Positions 9,315-18,842 are shown, counted from the first letter of the stretch. The stretch is DNA of 54,600 bases from Candidatus Phytoplasma sacchari (GCF_009268105.1 NZ_VWXM01000001.1:1-54600); one strand, 5' to 3'. The notes: generated by a model from the sequence alone, not told the origin. Program-made: numbers and translations.

Positions 9315-10301
9315 ATGATTTTGGTAAAATATATCAGAAAAGAAGATTTAAAACCATTTTTTTATTTTGCATTAGAAGAATATATTTTGAATAATTTACT
9401 AAAAAAAAATGAAATTTTTTTCTTTTTATGGAAAATTAAAGGAATTGTAGTTGGTAAACATCAAATTATTGAAAATGAAGTAAATATGGAATTTATTAAA
9501 CAAAAAAATATTGATATCTTTAGACGTCCTTCGGGAGGGGGTTGTGTTTATAATGATCCTAAAACACCTATTTTTAGTATAATTACCAAAAAAAATGATG
9601 ATTTTTCTTTTAGAAAATATTTGTCTGAAATAATTAAAGCATTTAAAGAAATAGGTGTTAATCTTCATTTTAGCGGAAGAAATGATATTTTATTGGAAGA
9701 TAAAAAGGTTTCTGGAAATTCTTTTATGCAGAATAAAAACGGAGTAATTATTCACGGTACTCTGCTTTATGATTGTGATATAGATACTATGGTTCGTTGT
9801 ATTACAGTTAATAATGAAAAATTAATTTCAAAAGGTATTCAAAGTGTTTCTTCAAGAGTTACTAATTTAAAAGAACATTTAAAAGATATGGATCAAGAAA
9901 AATTAACTTTTCATTTAGAAAAAAGTTTAACAAATAAGGTGTATGTTTTAAGTGCAGAAGAAATACAAAAAGTAGAAAAGATGTCAGAGAAATATTCATC
10001 TCCAAGTTGGATATATGATGAATATCCTGCTTATTCAAAAATTTTAAAAAAGCATTTTGAATGGGGTAATTTAGAAGTTTTTTTATCTTTAAACCAAGGT
10101 AGAATAAAGAAAATTTTTTTAAAAGGTGATTTTTTTCATAAAAATGAAAATTTATCATTTTTTCTAGAAAAATTTGAAAATATTATCTATAATAGAGAAA
10201 ATATAAATAAAATTTCTAAAAGTATTAATATTGAAGATTTTATTTTAAATTCTAGTAATAAAGATTTTTTTGGTTTATTAGAAGAAAATGCTTTTTATTA
10301 A
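9315..10301 (+). CDS. lplA: Lipoate-protein ligase A
   Basis: This enzyme activates free lipoate with ATP and attaches it to the lipoyl domain of 2-oxoacid dehydrogenase E2 subunits, so it serves salvage rather than synthesis. Visible signatures are the lipoate-pocket motif RRPSGGGCVYND (from residue 70) and DKKVSGNSF, where Lys131 matches the conserved catalytic-site lysine of the family. HGTLLYDCD and the small C-terminal domain (about 240-328) complete a full-length bacterial LplA of 328 residues. An AAAGGA-type ribosome site lies about 10 bases before the ATG. The next gene is a transporter-like membrane protein on the same strand 63 bases later, which hints at joint lipoate uptake and use. 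Confidence 0.95.
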   Translation: MILVKYIRKEDLKPFFYFALEEYILNNLLKKNEIFFFLWKIKGIVVGKHQIIENEVNMEFIKQKNIDIFRRPSGGGCVYNDPKTPIFSIITKKNDDFSFRKYLSEIIKAFKEIGVNLHFSGRNDILLEDKKVSGNSFMQNKNGVIIHGTLLYDCDIDTMVRCITVNNEKLISKGIQSVSSRVTNLKEHLKDMDQEKLTFHLEKSLTNKVYVLSAEEIQKVEKMSEKYSSPSWIYDEYPAYSKILKKHFEWGNLEVFLSLNQGRIKKIFLKGDFFHKNENLSFFLEKFENIIYNRENINKISKSINIEDFILNSSNKDFFGLLEENAFY

Positions 10302-10364
10302 TTTTTTTCATGTTTCTGTAAACAGTATCAATATAGAACAATGATAAAATAAAGGTTATTAAGG

Positions 10365-11024
10365 ATGAAAGTTTTTTTATTAAAAAAAATAGTTGTTATT
10401 TCTCTTCTTTTGGCAATATCTTTTATTATAGAGTTTACTTTTAATAGATTTATTTTGAATATTGATTGTTGCCATTCTTTTATTAAACTAGAGTTATTAC
10501 CTATTATTTTAATAGGTTTTTTATTTGGTTTAAAATCAAGTTTTTTTTCAAATTTACTTTATATTTTGATTCATATTATAATTGAGTTTTCTATTTCTAG
10601 TCAAAAACATGGTTTATTAACAGATGCGAAAAATAATTATAAATTTTTATTCGTTCTTTTGTTATTTGTTTTTGTTTTTCCTTATTTGTCTTGTTCTTTA
10701 TCTGGTTTATATTTTAATTTTAAAAAAAAGTATTTTTTTAAAAAAAAAATTTTTTTTATTATATTTTCAATTATTACTATTTTTCAAATTATTTCTTATT
10801 TAATTTTTACCATAATTATTTATAATAATTTTAATGAACAAATAAACCATTTAGTTGAAAATTTTTTAGATTTTTTTAAAATAAAGTTTTTTAACTTTAA
10901 TTCAATTTATTTTTTTTTAACTTATTTTTTTCTTTCTATTTTATTTAATAATTTAATTATTGGTTTTATTTTATTTTATTTTTTGAAATATTTTTTTAAA
11001 GAAAATGAATATTTTTTTTATTAA
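10365..11024 (+). CDS. ECF-transporter-like S component (integral membrane protein)
   Basis: The protein has about six hydrophobic segments in 219 residues and no large soluble domain. The second segment, IKLELLPIILIGFLFGLKSS (about 42-61), fits the S-component pattern of an acidic or polar residue followed by LPIILxGFLFGxxxG. S components capture vitamins or similar small molecules and work with a shared EcfT/EcfAA' module, which is not in this window. Because lplA lies immediately upstream on the same strand, lipoate is an attractive but unproven substrate. The sequence is extremely rich in Phe, Ile and Lys. The call rests on topology and one motif, so another small permease family remains possible. 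Confidence 0.6.
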   Translation: MKVFLLKKIVVISLLLAISFIIEFTFNRFILNIDCCHSFIKLELLPIILIGFLFGLKSSFFSNLLYILIHIIIEFSISSQKHGLLTDAKNNYKFLFVLLLFVFVFPYLSCSLSGLYFNFKKKYFFKKKIFFIIFSIITIFQIISYLIFTIIIYNNFNEQINHLVENFLDFFKIKFFNFNSIYFFLTYFFLSILFNNLIIGFILFYFLKYFFKENEYFFY

Positions 11025-11030
11025 ATCATT

Positions 11031-11633
11031 TTATTTTATAAATTTATCAACTATTTTTAAATAATCTATTCTAGGTAAATAACTAAATGGAATTTGAAAA
11101 AGTTCTTTTTCGAAAATTTTATAATTAATACTCTTTAAATTACATTTTTTTAAATAATTTATTAAAAATTCAATAGGAAGGTAAAAATATTTGTTTTTAT
11201 TTTTAAAATAAATAATAAAAAATGATATTCCTTTAAAATGATGAATTTTTTTTAAGTTATTTATTTGATGCATAGGGATATTATTTAAGGAAAAGCTAGT
11301 TTTATTACTTGTTTCTTTAACATCAAATGATAAAAAATTTCCTTTATATAAACCATGATAATCAGGTAGCGAATTAGAATGAAAATAAGCCTGAACAATT
11401 TTAGCTTTTTGTCTTTTAGGGTATTCTACTTTAGTTATTTTAATGGGTATTTCGTTTTTATAAATTAAAGCTATGTTTTTTTCTTTATAAAAATTATTTG
11501 TTAAATTTATATCTTTTTCTAAAGTTAGACCTAAATTTTTTTTAAAATAATTTTTTTTAAAATTAATATTTAAAAAATTACTATTTTTTTCAATTTTATT
11601 TTTTATAAAATTTTTTTTAAAAGGATATTTCAT
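11031..11633 (-). CDS. recU: Holliday junction resolvase RecU
   Basis: RecU cleaves four-way DNA junctions during recombination and works with RuvAB in Firmicutes. The sequence follows the family closely: LGLTLEKDINLTNNFY with Glu39, VEYPKRQKAKIVQAYF at 69-84, DYHGLYKG with Asp91, and the catalytic block FDVKETSNKTSF, where Asp104 and Lys106 match the family's E/D-x-K. The N-terminal 30 residues are Lys/Asn rich and variable, as is common. The length of 200 residues is normal. The start is ATG at 11633. It converges on the membrane-protein gene with only 6 bases between the stop codons, and no separate terminator is visible there. Confidence 0.93.
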   Translation of the reverse strand: MKYPFKKNFIKNKIEKNSNFLNINFKKNYFKKNLGLTLEKDINLTNNFYKEKNIALIYKNEIPIKITKVEYPKRQKAKIVQAYFHSNSLPDYHGLYKGNFLSFDVKETSNKTSFSLNNIPMHQINNLKKIHHFKGISFFIIYFKNKNKYFYLPIEFLINYLKKCNLKSINYKIFEKELFQIPFSYLPRIDYLKIVDKFIK

Positions 11634-11801
11634 TAATAAAACAACTTTCTTTTATTTTTTTAATATTTTTAATTTTATTTTATTTTTTTATATTTCGAAA
11701 TAATTGTAAGAAATATGAAAATTTATTTTATAAAATTAAATTTAATAATTTTTTAATTATTTATTTCTTAAAATAAAAATATCAAGGAGTTCTTTATAAA
11801 A

Positions 11802-13481
11802 ATGCAAAAAGAAATAAGTTTTTCTGCTTTAGGTGGTATAGGAGAAAATGGTAAAAATTTTTATTTACTTAAAATTAAATCTTCTTACTTTATTTTAGAT
11901 GTAGGATTAAAATATCCTGATATTTTAACTCATGGAATAGATTCTATTATTCCTGAATATACCAAATTAGATTTGATTAAAGAAAAAATTAAAGCTATTT
12001 TTATTACTTCTGCTTTTGAAACCCATTCAGGCGCTTTGCCTTATTTGATCCAAAATTTAAATATTCCTATTTATGCTTCTGATTTTGTTGTGGATGTTAT
12101 AAAAAATAATTTGAAAAATAATAATATTGATGTTACAAATATAATATTCCATACTATTAATGAAAATTCTAAAATAAATTTTTCAGATACTGTTGTTTCT
12201 TTTTTTAATATAGCACATTTTTTACCTGAAACTTTAGGATTATCATTTAAAACTTCACATGGATACATTATTTATATAAGCGAAATGCATTTTTTACAAT
12301 CTAAAGATAAAAATTTTCAAACTAATTTTTCTAGTTTAGCCAAATTAGGAGAAAAAAAAGTTTTAGCTTTTATACCAGCTTCTCAAGGCGCTTTTAGCAT
12401 TATTAAACAAAAAAAAAAAGAACTTTTAGAATATTATTTGAGTAGTTATTTTGCCAGTATTAAAAATAATATCATAATTTCTTTTTTAATACCAGATTTA
12501 TTAAAAATACAATTAGCTATCAATTTAGCTGTAGAATTTAATTTGAAAATTGTTATTTTAGGAAGAAAAAGTGAAAAAATTATTGATTTAGCTCTTAAGA
12601 AAGGTTATTTAAAAATTCCAGAAGGTTTTTTAGTTGATCTTAAAAATTCAAATGATTTTTTAAAATATAAAAACTTGGTTATAATTGTAGTAGGAAAGAG
12701 ATTTGAACCTTTTTATCGTTTACAAAGAATGTGCAAACAAACAGATCGTTTAATGAGACTTAATCCTCAAGATAAAATTTTATTATTATCAATAGAAGTT
12801 AATGGTATTGATAAGATACAAAGTAAAACATTAGATATTTTAGCTAGAAGTGATTTTATTGTAGATATTTTGATCGAAGACTTACTTACAGCTTCTTATA
12901 ATTATGAAGAAAATTTTGAATTAATGTTACATTTGCTTAAACCTCAGTTTTTATTACCTGTTGTAGGTGAATATAGGCATCAATATCAAATAAAGAAAAT
13001 TGCTCAGAATTTTAATTATAAAGAAAAAAATATTTTTATGTTTGAAAATGGTGATCAATGGATTTATGATACTGAAAATAAACCTTATATTAAAAAGAAA
13101 TTTTTCAAAAATTTAGGAGAAATTTTAATAGATGGTACACCTGTATTAGATGGAAATAACTATATTTTAAAGGATAGAGAACTTTTAGCAAATGATGGAG
13201 TTATTATTTTAGTTTGTGGTATTAGTACCAGAATTAAAAGAATTATCGGAAATATAGAATTAATTAGCAAAGGTTTTTTGGATAAAAATAAAATTGAAAA
13301 TATGTGTATTCAATTAAAAGAAATTTTTATTAAAAATATTTGTGATGAATTTTTAAATAACACAGATCATATTAAATGGAGTGATTTTAAAAATAACCTA
13401 AAGGAAACATTATCAAAATTTGTTTTTAAAGAGACTAGAAAAAAACCTGTTATAATTCCAGTTTTAATTTCAGTTTATTAA
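11802..13481 (+). CDS. rnjB: RNase J2-like protein with lost metallo-beta-lactamase active site
   Basis: The fold is that of RNase J: it opens with SALGGIGENGKNFYLL and is 559 residues long, with beta-lactamase, beta-CASP and C-terminal parts. The metal-binding motif THGHEDH of active RNase J is replaced by TSAFETH (69-75), so two histidines and the aspartate are gone. The later His motifs are also altered: PVVGEYRHQYQ stands where the neighbour has PVHGEHIML, and VNGIDKIQ stands where it has HTSGHAS. The protein is therefore probably a structural partner of the active RNase J1 encoded next door, as J2 is in Bacillaceae complexes. AAGGAG lies upstream of the ATG. The region ETHSGALPYL resembles Bacillus J2 more than J1. 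Confidence 0.85.
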   Translation: MQKEISFSALGGIGENGKNFYLLKIKSSYFILDVGLKYPDILTHGIDSIIPEYTKLDLIKEKIKAIFITSAFETHSGALPYLIQNLNIPIYASDFVVDVIKNNLKNNNIDVTNIIFHTINENSKINFSDTVVSFFNIAHFLPETLGLSFKTSHGYIIYISEMHFLQSKDKNFQTNFSSLAKLGEKKVLAFIPASQGAFSIIKQKKKELLEYYLSSYFASIKNNIIISFLIPDLLKIQLAINLAVEFNLKIVILGRKSEKIIDLALKKGYLKIPEGFLVDLKNSNDFLKYKNLVIIVVGKRFEPFYRLQRMCKQTDRLMRLNPQDKILLLSIEVNGIDKIQSKTLDILARSDFIVDILIEDLLTASYNYEENFELMLHLLKPQFLLPVVGEYRHQYQIKKIAQNFNYKEKNIFMFENGDQWIYDTENKPYIKKKFFKNLGEILIDGTPVLDGNNYILKDRELLANDGVIILVCGISTRIKRIIGNIELISKGFLDKNKIENMCIQLKEIFIKNICDEFLNNTDHIKWSDFKNNLKETLSKFVFKETRKKPVIIPVLISVY

Positions 13482-13553
13482 TTTTTAAGTTAGTTCTGTT
13501 TTTTTTAATAAAAAAATAACTTTTTATTTTTAACAAGGAAGGATTAAAAATAA

Positions 13554-15260
13554 ATGAATAACATTCTTGAAAAATATTTTTTAGCTGAAAAATACAACAT
13601 ATTTTTTTATGCTTTGGGAGGAATAGGCGAAATAGGGAAAAATATGTATGTTTTTGAAATAGATCAACAAATATTTATAGTTGATTCAGGTATTTCTTTT
13701 TCTAGTGATTCTTTTTTAGGAGTTAACTATGTGATTCCAAATTATAAATATTTATTAAATAACGAAAGTCGTATTGTAGGTGTTTTTATTACTCATGGAC
13801 ATGAAGATCATATAGGAGGAATTCCTTTTTTAGTTAAGAAAATAAATATTCCACGTATTTTTGTAAATGGTATTGCATATGATCTAATTGAATCCAAATT
13901 AATAGAACACAAACTTAATAAATATGTGAATATTATGACTAGATATTCTAAGGATTCAAAATTAAATTTTGGTAATACAGAAGTATCTTTTGTAAGAATG
14001 AATCATTCTATTCCAGATTCTTATGGTATTGTTTTTAAAAATAAATTTAAAAACCAAAATAATATTATTTTTTATACTGGAGATTTTAAAATTGATCAAA
14101 CACCTGCTGGTCCTTTAGCTGAATATGAAAAAATTTCTGATTTATCAAAAGAAGGAGTTTTGTGTTTATTATCAGATTCTACTAATGCTCAACATAAAGG
14201 TATGATACAATCGGAAAACACAGTTGGTAATACTATTAATCAACTTTTTTATAAAATTTCAGGAAGAATTGTTATTGTTACTTTCGCTTCTAATTTTTAT
14301 CGAATTAAACAAATTATTGAAGCCAGTGTTTTAACAAAAAGAAAAGTGATTGTTTTTGGTAGAAGCATGGAAAAGGCAATTGAAATAGGTATAAAAAATG
14401 GTTACTTAAAAATTCCTCAAGGTGTTATTGTTAATAGTAATAATATTGATAAATATGATAATATTACATTGCTTTGCACTGGTTCACAAGGAGAACCGTT
14501 AGCCGCTTTAAGTCGAATGGCTAATGGTGTTCATAGACAAATTAAACTTAATCAAAAATATACTGTTATTTTTTCTTCTTCTCCTATACCAGGAAATAAG
14601 GAAAGCGTTAATAAAATTTTAGATTTATTGTTTAAAATGAATATAAATGTTATTATTAATGGATTTCTTGTTGAAACACATACTTCAGGACATGCTAGTC
14701 AAAGTGATTTAAAATTAATAATCAATTTAGTGAAACCTAAATTTTTTATTCCAGTTCATGGTGAACATATTATGTTGAGAGCTCATAAACAATTAGCTGT
14801 TGAATGCGGTTTAGAACCTAAAAAAGTTTTTATTTTAGATAACGGAGATATTATTGGTATTAATTCTGATAACGCTGAAATTATCTCCAAAGCATTTAGT
14901 TCTAATGTTTATATTGATGATTCAGGAATTGAAGATTTAAGTAATTTAATTTTAAAAGAAAGAAGAATTTTAAGCGAAGAAGGGTTATTATCGGTTATTA
15001 TCTCAATTGATTTTAAAAAAAAGAAAATTTTAAATTTTCCTATGATTGTTTCTAGAGGTTTTATTTATATGAAGACTAATAAAAAATTAATTAAGGATAT
15101 ATCTTTGGAAATTAAACAAAAAGTACAAAATTATTTATTAAAAAATGAAAAAATAAATAAAAATTATTTAAAAAAACATTTAATAGATTTTGTTAGTTAT
15201 AGAATTTATGAATTAACATTAAGAAATACTATAATTATTCCTATTATTTTATCTATTTAG
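13554..15260 (+). CDS. rnjA: RNase J1 (5'-3' exo/endoribonuclease)
   Basis: RNase J1 degrades and matures RNA from 5' ends and is a key mRNA-decay enzyme in Firmicutes. All metal ligands are in place: THGHEDHIGG (His81, His83, Asp85, His86), MNHSIPDSYG, YTGDFKID, HTSGHASQ and PVHGEHIMLRAH. The length is 568 residues, with the C-terminal domain intact. It follows the J2-like gene by 72 bases on the same strand, with AAGGAAGG about 9 bases before the ATG. The tandem pairing of an intact and a dead paralogue suggests a J1-J2 heterocomplex. Confidence 0.95.
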   Translation: MNNILEKYFLAEKYNIFFYALGGIGEIGKNMYVFEIDQQIFIVDSGISFSSDSFLGVNYVIPNYKYLLNNESRIVGVFITHGHEDHIGGIPFLVKKINIPRIFVNGIAYDLIESKLIEHKLNKYVNIMTRYSKDSKLNFGNTEVSFVRMNHSIPDSYGIVFKNKFKNQNNIIFYTGDFKIDQTPAGPLAEYEKISDLSKEGVLCLLSDSTNAQHKGMIQSENTVGNTINQLFYKISGRIVIVTFASNFYRIKQIIEASVLTKRKVIVFGRSMEKAIEIGIKNGYLKIPQGVIVNSNNIDKYDNITLLCTGSQGEPLAALSRMANGVHRQIKLNQKYTVIFSSSPIPGNKESVNKILDLLFKMNINVIINGFLVETHTSGHASQSDLKLIINLVKPKFFIPVHGEHIMLRAHKQLAVECGLEPKKVFILDNGDIIGINSDNAEIISKAFSSNVYIDDSGIEDLSNLILKERRILSEEGLLSVIISIDFKKKKILNFPMIVSRGFIYMKTNKKLIKDISLEIKQKVQNYLLKNEKINKNYLKKHLIDFVSYRIYELTLRNTIIIPIILSI

Positions 15261-15439
15261 TAGAATATTTTATGTCTGATAATAGATAATGTTTATATTT
15301 GAAATTTTTTTTATCATAATAATTTATTGTTATAATTATGTATAAAATATATTTATATTTTATTATGTAAGAATCAAAAAATATTTAAAATTTATATAAT
15401 TTTTCAAAAAAATAAAAAAGATAAAAGAGGAATAAATTT

Positions 15440-15805
15440 GTGTTTACTGATTCATCAAAAAATTATCATGATTTTTTATTAAAATCTGATGATTATATTC
15501 AATTGAAGGATTTAAATATTAAAATTCACACTAGATATTTTAAAACAAAAGAAGAAGAAATTAAAAGAGAATGGTTTTTAAATAATTTATTTTTTCAATA
15601 TGATAGCAAAGATTATAATTTATCAGAAGTGATTTTATTTTTTAATCATATAGACGAAGATAACCCAGAATTTTTTTTACAACCAGAACAAATTATAAAA
15701 ATCGTTAAAGGAAGATTAATAATAATGGATAATTATAATATTTTATTTATTGATTATTTTCAACAATTGAGCGAAGAAGAAAGAAAAAAAATCAATCTTT
15801 CTTGA
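15440..15805 (+). CDS. Conserved-looking small protein of unknown function
   Basis: I do not recognise a family. The 121-residue product is charged and soluble, without membrane segments or cysteines, and is rich in Asp, Glu and aromatic residues. A first half of mixed strands (YIQLKDLNIKIHTRYFK) is followed by an acidic helix-like part (KEEEIKREWFLNNLFFQY) and a tail ending SEEERKKINLS. The start is GTG at 15440 with AGAGG about 8 bases upstream. It sits between rnjA and mutM on the same strand with short spacing to mutM (51 bases), so it may be co-transcribed with the mutM-dnaB-dnaI group. The good ribosome site and uninterrupted frame support a real gene. Confidence 0.7.
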   Translation: MFTDSSKNYHDFLLKSDDYIQLKDLNIKIHTRYFKTKEEEIKREWFLNNLFFQYDSKDYNLSEVILFFNHIDEDNPEFFLQPEQIIKIVKGRLIIMDNYNILFIDYFQQLSEEERKKINLS

Positions 15806-15856
15806 TTTTATTTTTAAAAATATTTTAATAAAAAAATAAAAGGAAATAATAAAAAA

Positions 15857-16681
15857 ATGCCTGAATTGCCAGAAGTTGAAATAATAGTTAGAAATTTAAG
15901 AAAATATTTGGTTAATAAAAAAATTATTCGAATAGATGTTTTTTTTGAATCTATTATTAAGAATAATGAATTGTTTAGTAAGATTTATTTAAAAACTTTT
16001 TTAGATATTCAAAGAAAAGGTAAATTTTTATTATTTTTTTTAAGTGATGGTTTAGTTTTAGTAGGTCATTTGAGGATGGAAGGTAAATTTGGTATTTCAA
16101 ATATTAAACAAATATCATCATTAGCTGATAAACACGAACATTTTAGAATATTTTTAGAAAACAACTTAGTTTTAAGATATTATGATTTTCGTAAGTTCGG
16201 AAGATTTATAGTTTATAAAAAAGAGGATTATTTAACACAAAGTTCTCTTAGATTAGTAGCTCCAGATCCTTTTGATATAACTGTTCAACAATTTTATAAA
16301 AGTTTACAAAAAAGTAATATAGTAATTAAAAAAAATTTATTAAATCAAAGAATTATTTCAGGAATAGGAAATATTTATGCTAGTGAAATACTTTTTTTTT
16401 CTAAAATTCACCCTGAAACAAAATCTTCTTTAATTAGTTTTGAACAAACTAATTTGATAATCAAAGAGTCAAAGAGAATTTTAACGGATTCTATTTTATC
16501 AGGTGGATCTTCTATTAGTAGTTTTGAAGTTTTAGGCAAAAGAGGAACTTTTCAAAATAAACTTCTTGTATATGGAAAATATAAAAGTAAATGTTTTTTT
16601 TGTTTCAACATTATTCAGAAAAAAAAAATAGGTGGTCGAAGTTCTTATTTTTGTGTTGAATGTCAAAAATTACAAAATTAA
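15857..16681 (+). CDS. mutM: Formamidopyrimidine-DNA glycosylase
   Basis: MutM removes oxidised purines such as 8-oxoguanine from DNA and cuts the backbone by beta/delta elimination. It starts MPELPEVEIIVRNL, giving the catalytic N-terminal Pro and Glu after Met removal. A conserved Lys lies in QRKGKFLLFF (Lys56), NQRIISGIGNIYASEILF is the helix-two-turn-helix, and the C-terminal zinc finger has Cys246, Cys249, Cys266 and Cys269. At 274 residues it is full length. AAAGGA lies before the ATG. Its position just before dnaB-dnaI resembles the order in other Firmicutes. Confidence 0.97.
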   Translation: MPELPEVEIIVRNLRKYLVNKKIIRIDVFFESIIKNNELFSKIYLKTFLDIQRKGKFLLFFLSDGLVLVGHLRMEGKFGISNIKQISSLADKHEHFRIFLENNLVLRYYDFRKFGRFIVYKKEDYLTQSSLRLVAPDPFDITVQQFYKSLQKSNIVIKKNLLNQRIISGIGNIYASEILFFSKIHPETKSSLISFEQTNLIIKESKRILTDSILSGGSSISSFEVLGKRGTFQNKLLVYGKYKSKCFFCFNIIQKKKIGGRSSYFCVECQKLQN

Positions 16682-16710
16682 AAATTATGTAGTTAAAAAA
16701 GGTTTTTTTT

Positions 16711-17928
16711 ATGTATTTATTAGAAAAAATTAAAATTAAGAATAATAAAAATTTAAGTTTAGAAGATTATAGAATATTAACTTTATTATATGCTCCTATT
16801 ATAGGTAATTATTCTTTTTTTATTTATCAAACTCTATATTGTATGAGTCCAGTTTGTAATAATTATAATGCAGAATATGATTATAAGTTTTTATTAGAAT
16901 TTTTAAATATGGATTTTAATTTTTTTCAACAAAATAAATATAAATTGGAAGCTGTGGGTTTGTTACAAACTTTACAAGATCTAAATGATGTTAACAAAAA
17001 AATCTATTTTGTACAACCTCCGGTTAATACTTACTATTTTTTTAGAGATCCTATTTTGAGTCAATTTTTGTTTAGTACTATAGGCGAAGAAAATTATTTA
17101 CATTTAGAAAAAGTAATTTTTGGTGAAGATAAATTAAATTTAGCAAATTATCAAAATATTAGTAAAAATTTTCATGATGTTTTTTGTTTTAAACAAATAA
17201 ATATAAAAAAAGAAATTAGTAATTATAAAAATAAAGATAATAATAATTTGAATAATAATTTTTATAATAATTTTGATTTTGAAATTTTTATAGAGAATTT
17301 ATCTGATCGTTTTAAAAAACCTTTTTTGTTTGAATATCATAATATAAATTATCTTATGAAATTAAGTTTTGTTTATGGTTTATCCCCTAAAGAAATGTCT
17401 TTGATTTATCAAGATGTATTTCGTAAAAATTATGAAGAGGAATTAGATTTAAATAAATTAAGAACATTTTTAAAGAGAAAATATCTAAAAGAAGATTATA
17501 AAATACAATCAATAGGTATTAATAATATTAAAAATGAAACAGATGAAATGATTATTTATTTGAAAAATACAGATCCATACAGAGTTATTCATAATTTTGC
17601 TAAAAATTTTAATTCTTCTATTAATTTGCAAAATATTGTCTTTAAGTTAGTTGAACAAAATAGTGATATAGAAAAAGGAATTTTTAATTCTTTGATTATG
17701 TATGTTTGTAAAATTAAAGAACATGAAGATGTTGCTTTTCTTTCTTATAATTATTTTCAAACTATTTTAGATTCTTGGTTAGATCAAGGAATTATTTCTA
17801 CTGAATTGGCTTATAATTTTTTAATAAAAAAAACTCCTAAAAAAATCAAAATAAATAAAAAAAATTCTAAAATAAGACCTAAATGGTTAGATGATATTAA
17901 AAAAAATTTAACTTTTAATAATGAATAA
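16711..17928 (+). CDS. dnaB: Replication initiation / membrane attachment protein DnaB (Bacillus type)
   Basis: In Bacillus this protein helps DnaI load the replicative helicase at oriC and restart sites. The beginning, LSLEDYRILTLLYAPIIGNYSFFIYQTLY, and the C-terminal block with SWLDQGIISTELAYNFLIKK fit the DnaD/DnaB-like helicase-loader family. The middle (about 170-190) is Asn/Lys rich and looks like a linker. The length of 405 residues is near that of Bacillus DnaB (about 470). It is followed after 15 bases by dnaI, the partner loader, which strengthens the call. This is not the E. coli-type helicase: no Walker motif is present. Confidence 0.85.
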   Translation: MYLLEKIKIKNNKNLSLEDYRILTLLYAPIIGNYSFFIYQTLYCMSPVCNNYNAEYDYKFLLEFLNMDFNFFQQNKYKLEAVGLLQTLQDLNDVNKKIYFVQPPVNTYYFFRDPILSQFLFSTIGEENYLHLEKVIFGEDKLNLANYQNISKNFHDVFCFKQINIKKEISNYKNKDNNNLNNNFYNNFDFEIFIENLSDRFKKPFLFEYHNINYLMKLSFVYGLSPKEMSLIYQDVFRKNYEEELDLNKLRTFLKRKYLKEDYKIQSIGINNIKNETDEMIIYLKNTDPYRVIHNFAKNFNSSINLQNIVFKLVEQNSDIEKGIFNSLIMYVCKIKEHEDVAFLSYNYFQTILDSWLDQGIISTELAYNFLIKKTPKKIKINKKNSKIRPKWLDDIKKNLTFNNE

Positions 17929-17946
17929 TAAAGAGGTTATAGATTG

Positions 17947-18747
17947 ATGTTGCCTAATAAACAATATTTAGATAAAATAAGATCTTTTATATTAGAACAT
18001 GATGAAACTAAAGATTTAAAAATTCAGGATCAAGATCTTTTGATTGTATACAATTACTTAGAAAATAAAAATCAAATAATGACTTCAGGATATCGTATGG
18101 TTTTAAAAATTAAACCTTATGTGCATGTTGTTTTTAAAGAAACATCTAAAGTTCAAAAGATGCATTTTGAAAATGATTTACAAAAAGCTAATATTTTATT
18201 TAATCAAAATATTCAATTTATTGATATACAATTAAATAAATTAAAAATTAAAAGTTCTTTTCAAGAAAAAGTTTTTAATCAAATACAATTTTGTATGACT
18301 AATTTTCATAAAATTAAAAAAGGTTTTTATTTACATGGACCTTTTAATATAGGTAAAACTTTTTTGCTTAAAATATTAGCTAAAAATTTAATTAAAAAAA
18401 AAATTTCTCTTTTGTTTTTATTTATGCCTGATTTAGTAAGACAATTTAAGACATGGTATAATGAAGCTATAGAAAATAAACTAAATTATTTAAAAAAAAT
18501 TCCTTGTTTGATTTTAGATGATTTAGGATCTGAAAATATGAATGATTTTTTTAGAGATGATATTTTTTTATCTTTTCTATATTATCGTTATGAAAATAAA
18601 TTACCGACTTTTTTTAGTAGTAATTTAGACTTATTTCAGTTAGAACAATATTTTGCATCTCAGAAAGATTGTAATAGTGAAATTAAATCTAATAAAATTA
18701 TCAATTTAATTAAATCATTAACTGATATTTATGCTTATGATGAATAA
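17947..18747 (+). CDS. dnaI: Primosomal helicase loader DnaI
   Basis: DnaI is an AAA+ ATPase that delivers the hexameric replicative helicase to DNA. A Walker A motif GPFNIGKTFLLK (about 132-142) and a Walker B motif LILDDLGSEN are clear, and YYRYENKLPTFFSSNLDLFQLE matches the sensor-1 region. The N-terminal 100 residues form the helicase-binding part. At 266 residues it is slightly shorter than the Bacillus protein. AAGAGG at 17931-17936 lies 10 bases before ATG 17947 and 7 bases before the adjacent TTG 17944, so the first residue could be either. It is the last gene of the mutM-dnaB-dnaI run. Confidence 0.93.
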   Translation: MLPNKQYLDKIRSFILEHDETKDLKIQDQDLLIVYNYLENKNQIMTSGYRMVLKIKPYVHVVFKETSKVQKMHFENDLQKANILFNQNIQFIDIQLNKLKIKSSFQEKVFNQIQFCMTNFHKIKKGFYLHGPFNIGKTFLLKILAKNLIKKKISLLFLFMPDLVRQFKTWYNEAIENKLNYLKKIPCLILDDLGSENMNDFFRDDIFLSFLYYRYENKLPTFFSSNLDLFQLEQYFASQKDCNSEIKSNKIINLIKSLTDIYAYDE

Positions 18748-18817
18748 TTTTAAATTTATTATTTAAAAATTTTTTTAAATTTTTTCATATTTTCATTTTT
18801 TTAAAAATAATTAACAT

Positions 18818-18842
18818 AATTAAAATAAAATTTATTTTAATT
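18818..18842. promoter_or_regulatory. 25-base palindrome upstream of the metal importer
   Basis: AATTAAAATAAA at 18818-18829 is mirrored perfectly by TTTATTTTAATT at 18831-18842 around a single central A. It lies 77 bases before the solute-binding gene and overlaps a weak promoter candidate (TTAACA at 18811-18816 and TATTTT at 18833-18838, 16 apart). Its position suits an operator for a metal-sensing repressor. A+T-only palindromes arise more easily by chance in such DNA, so this is a candidate only. Confidence 0.4.
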
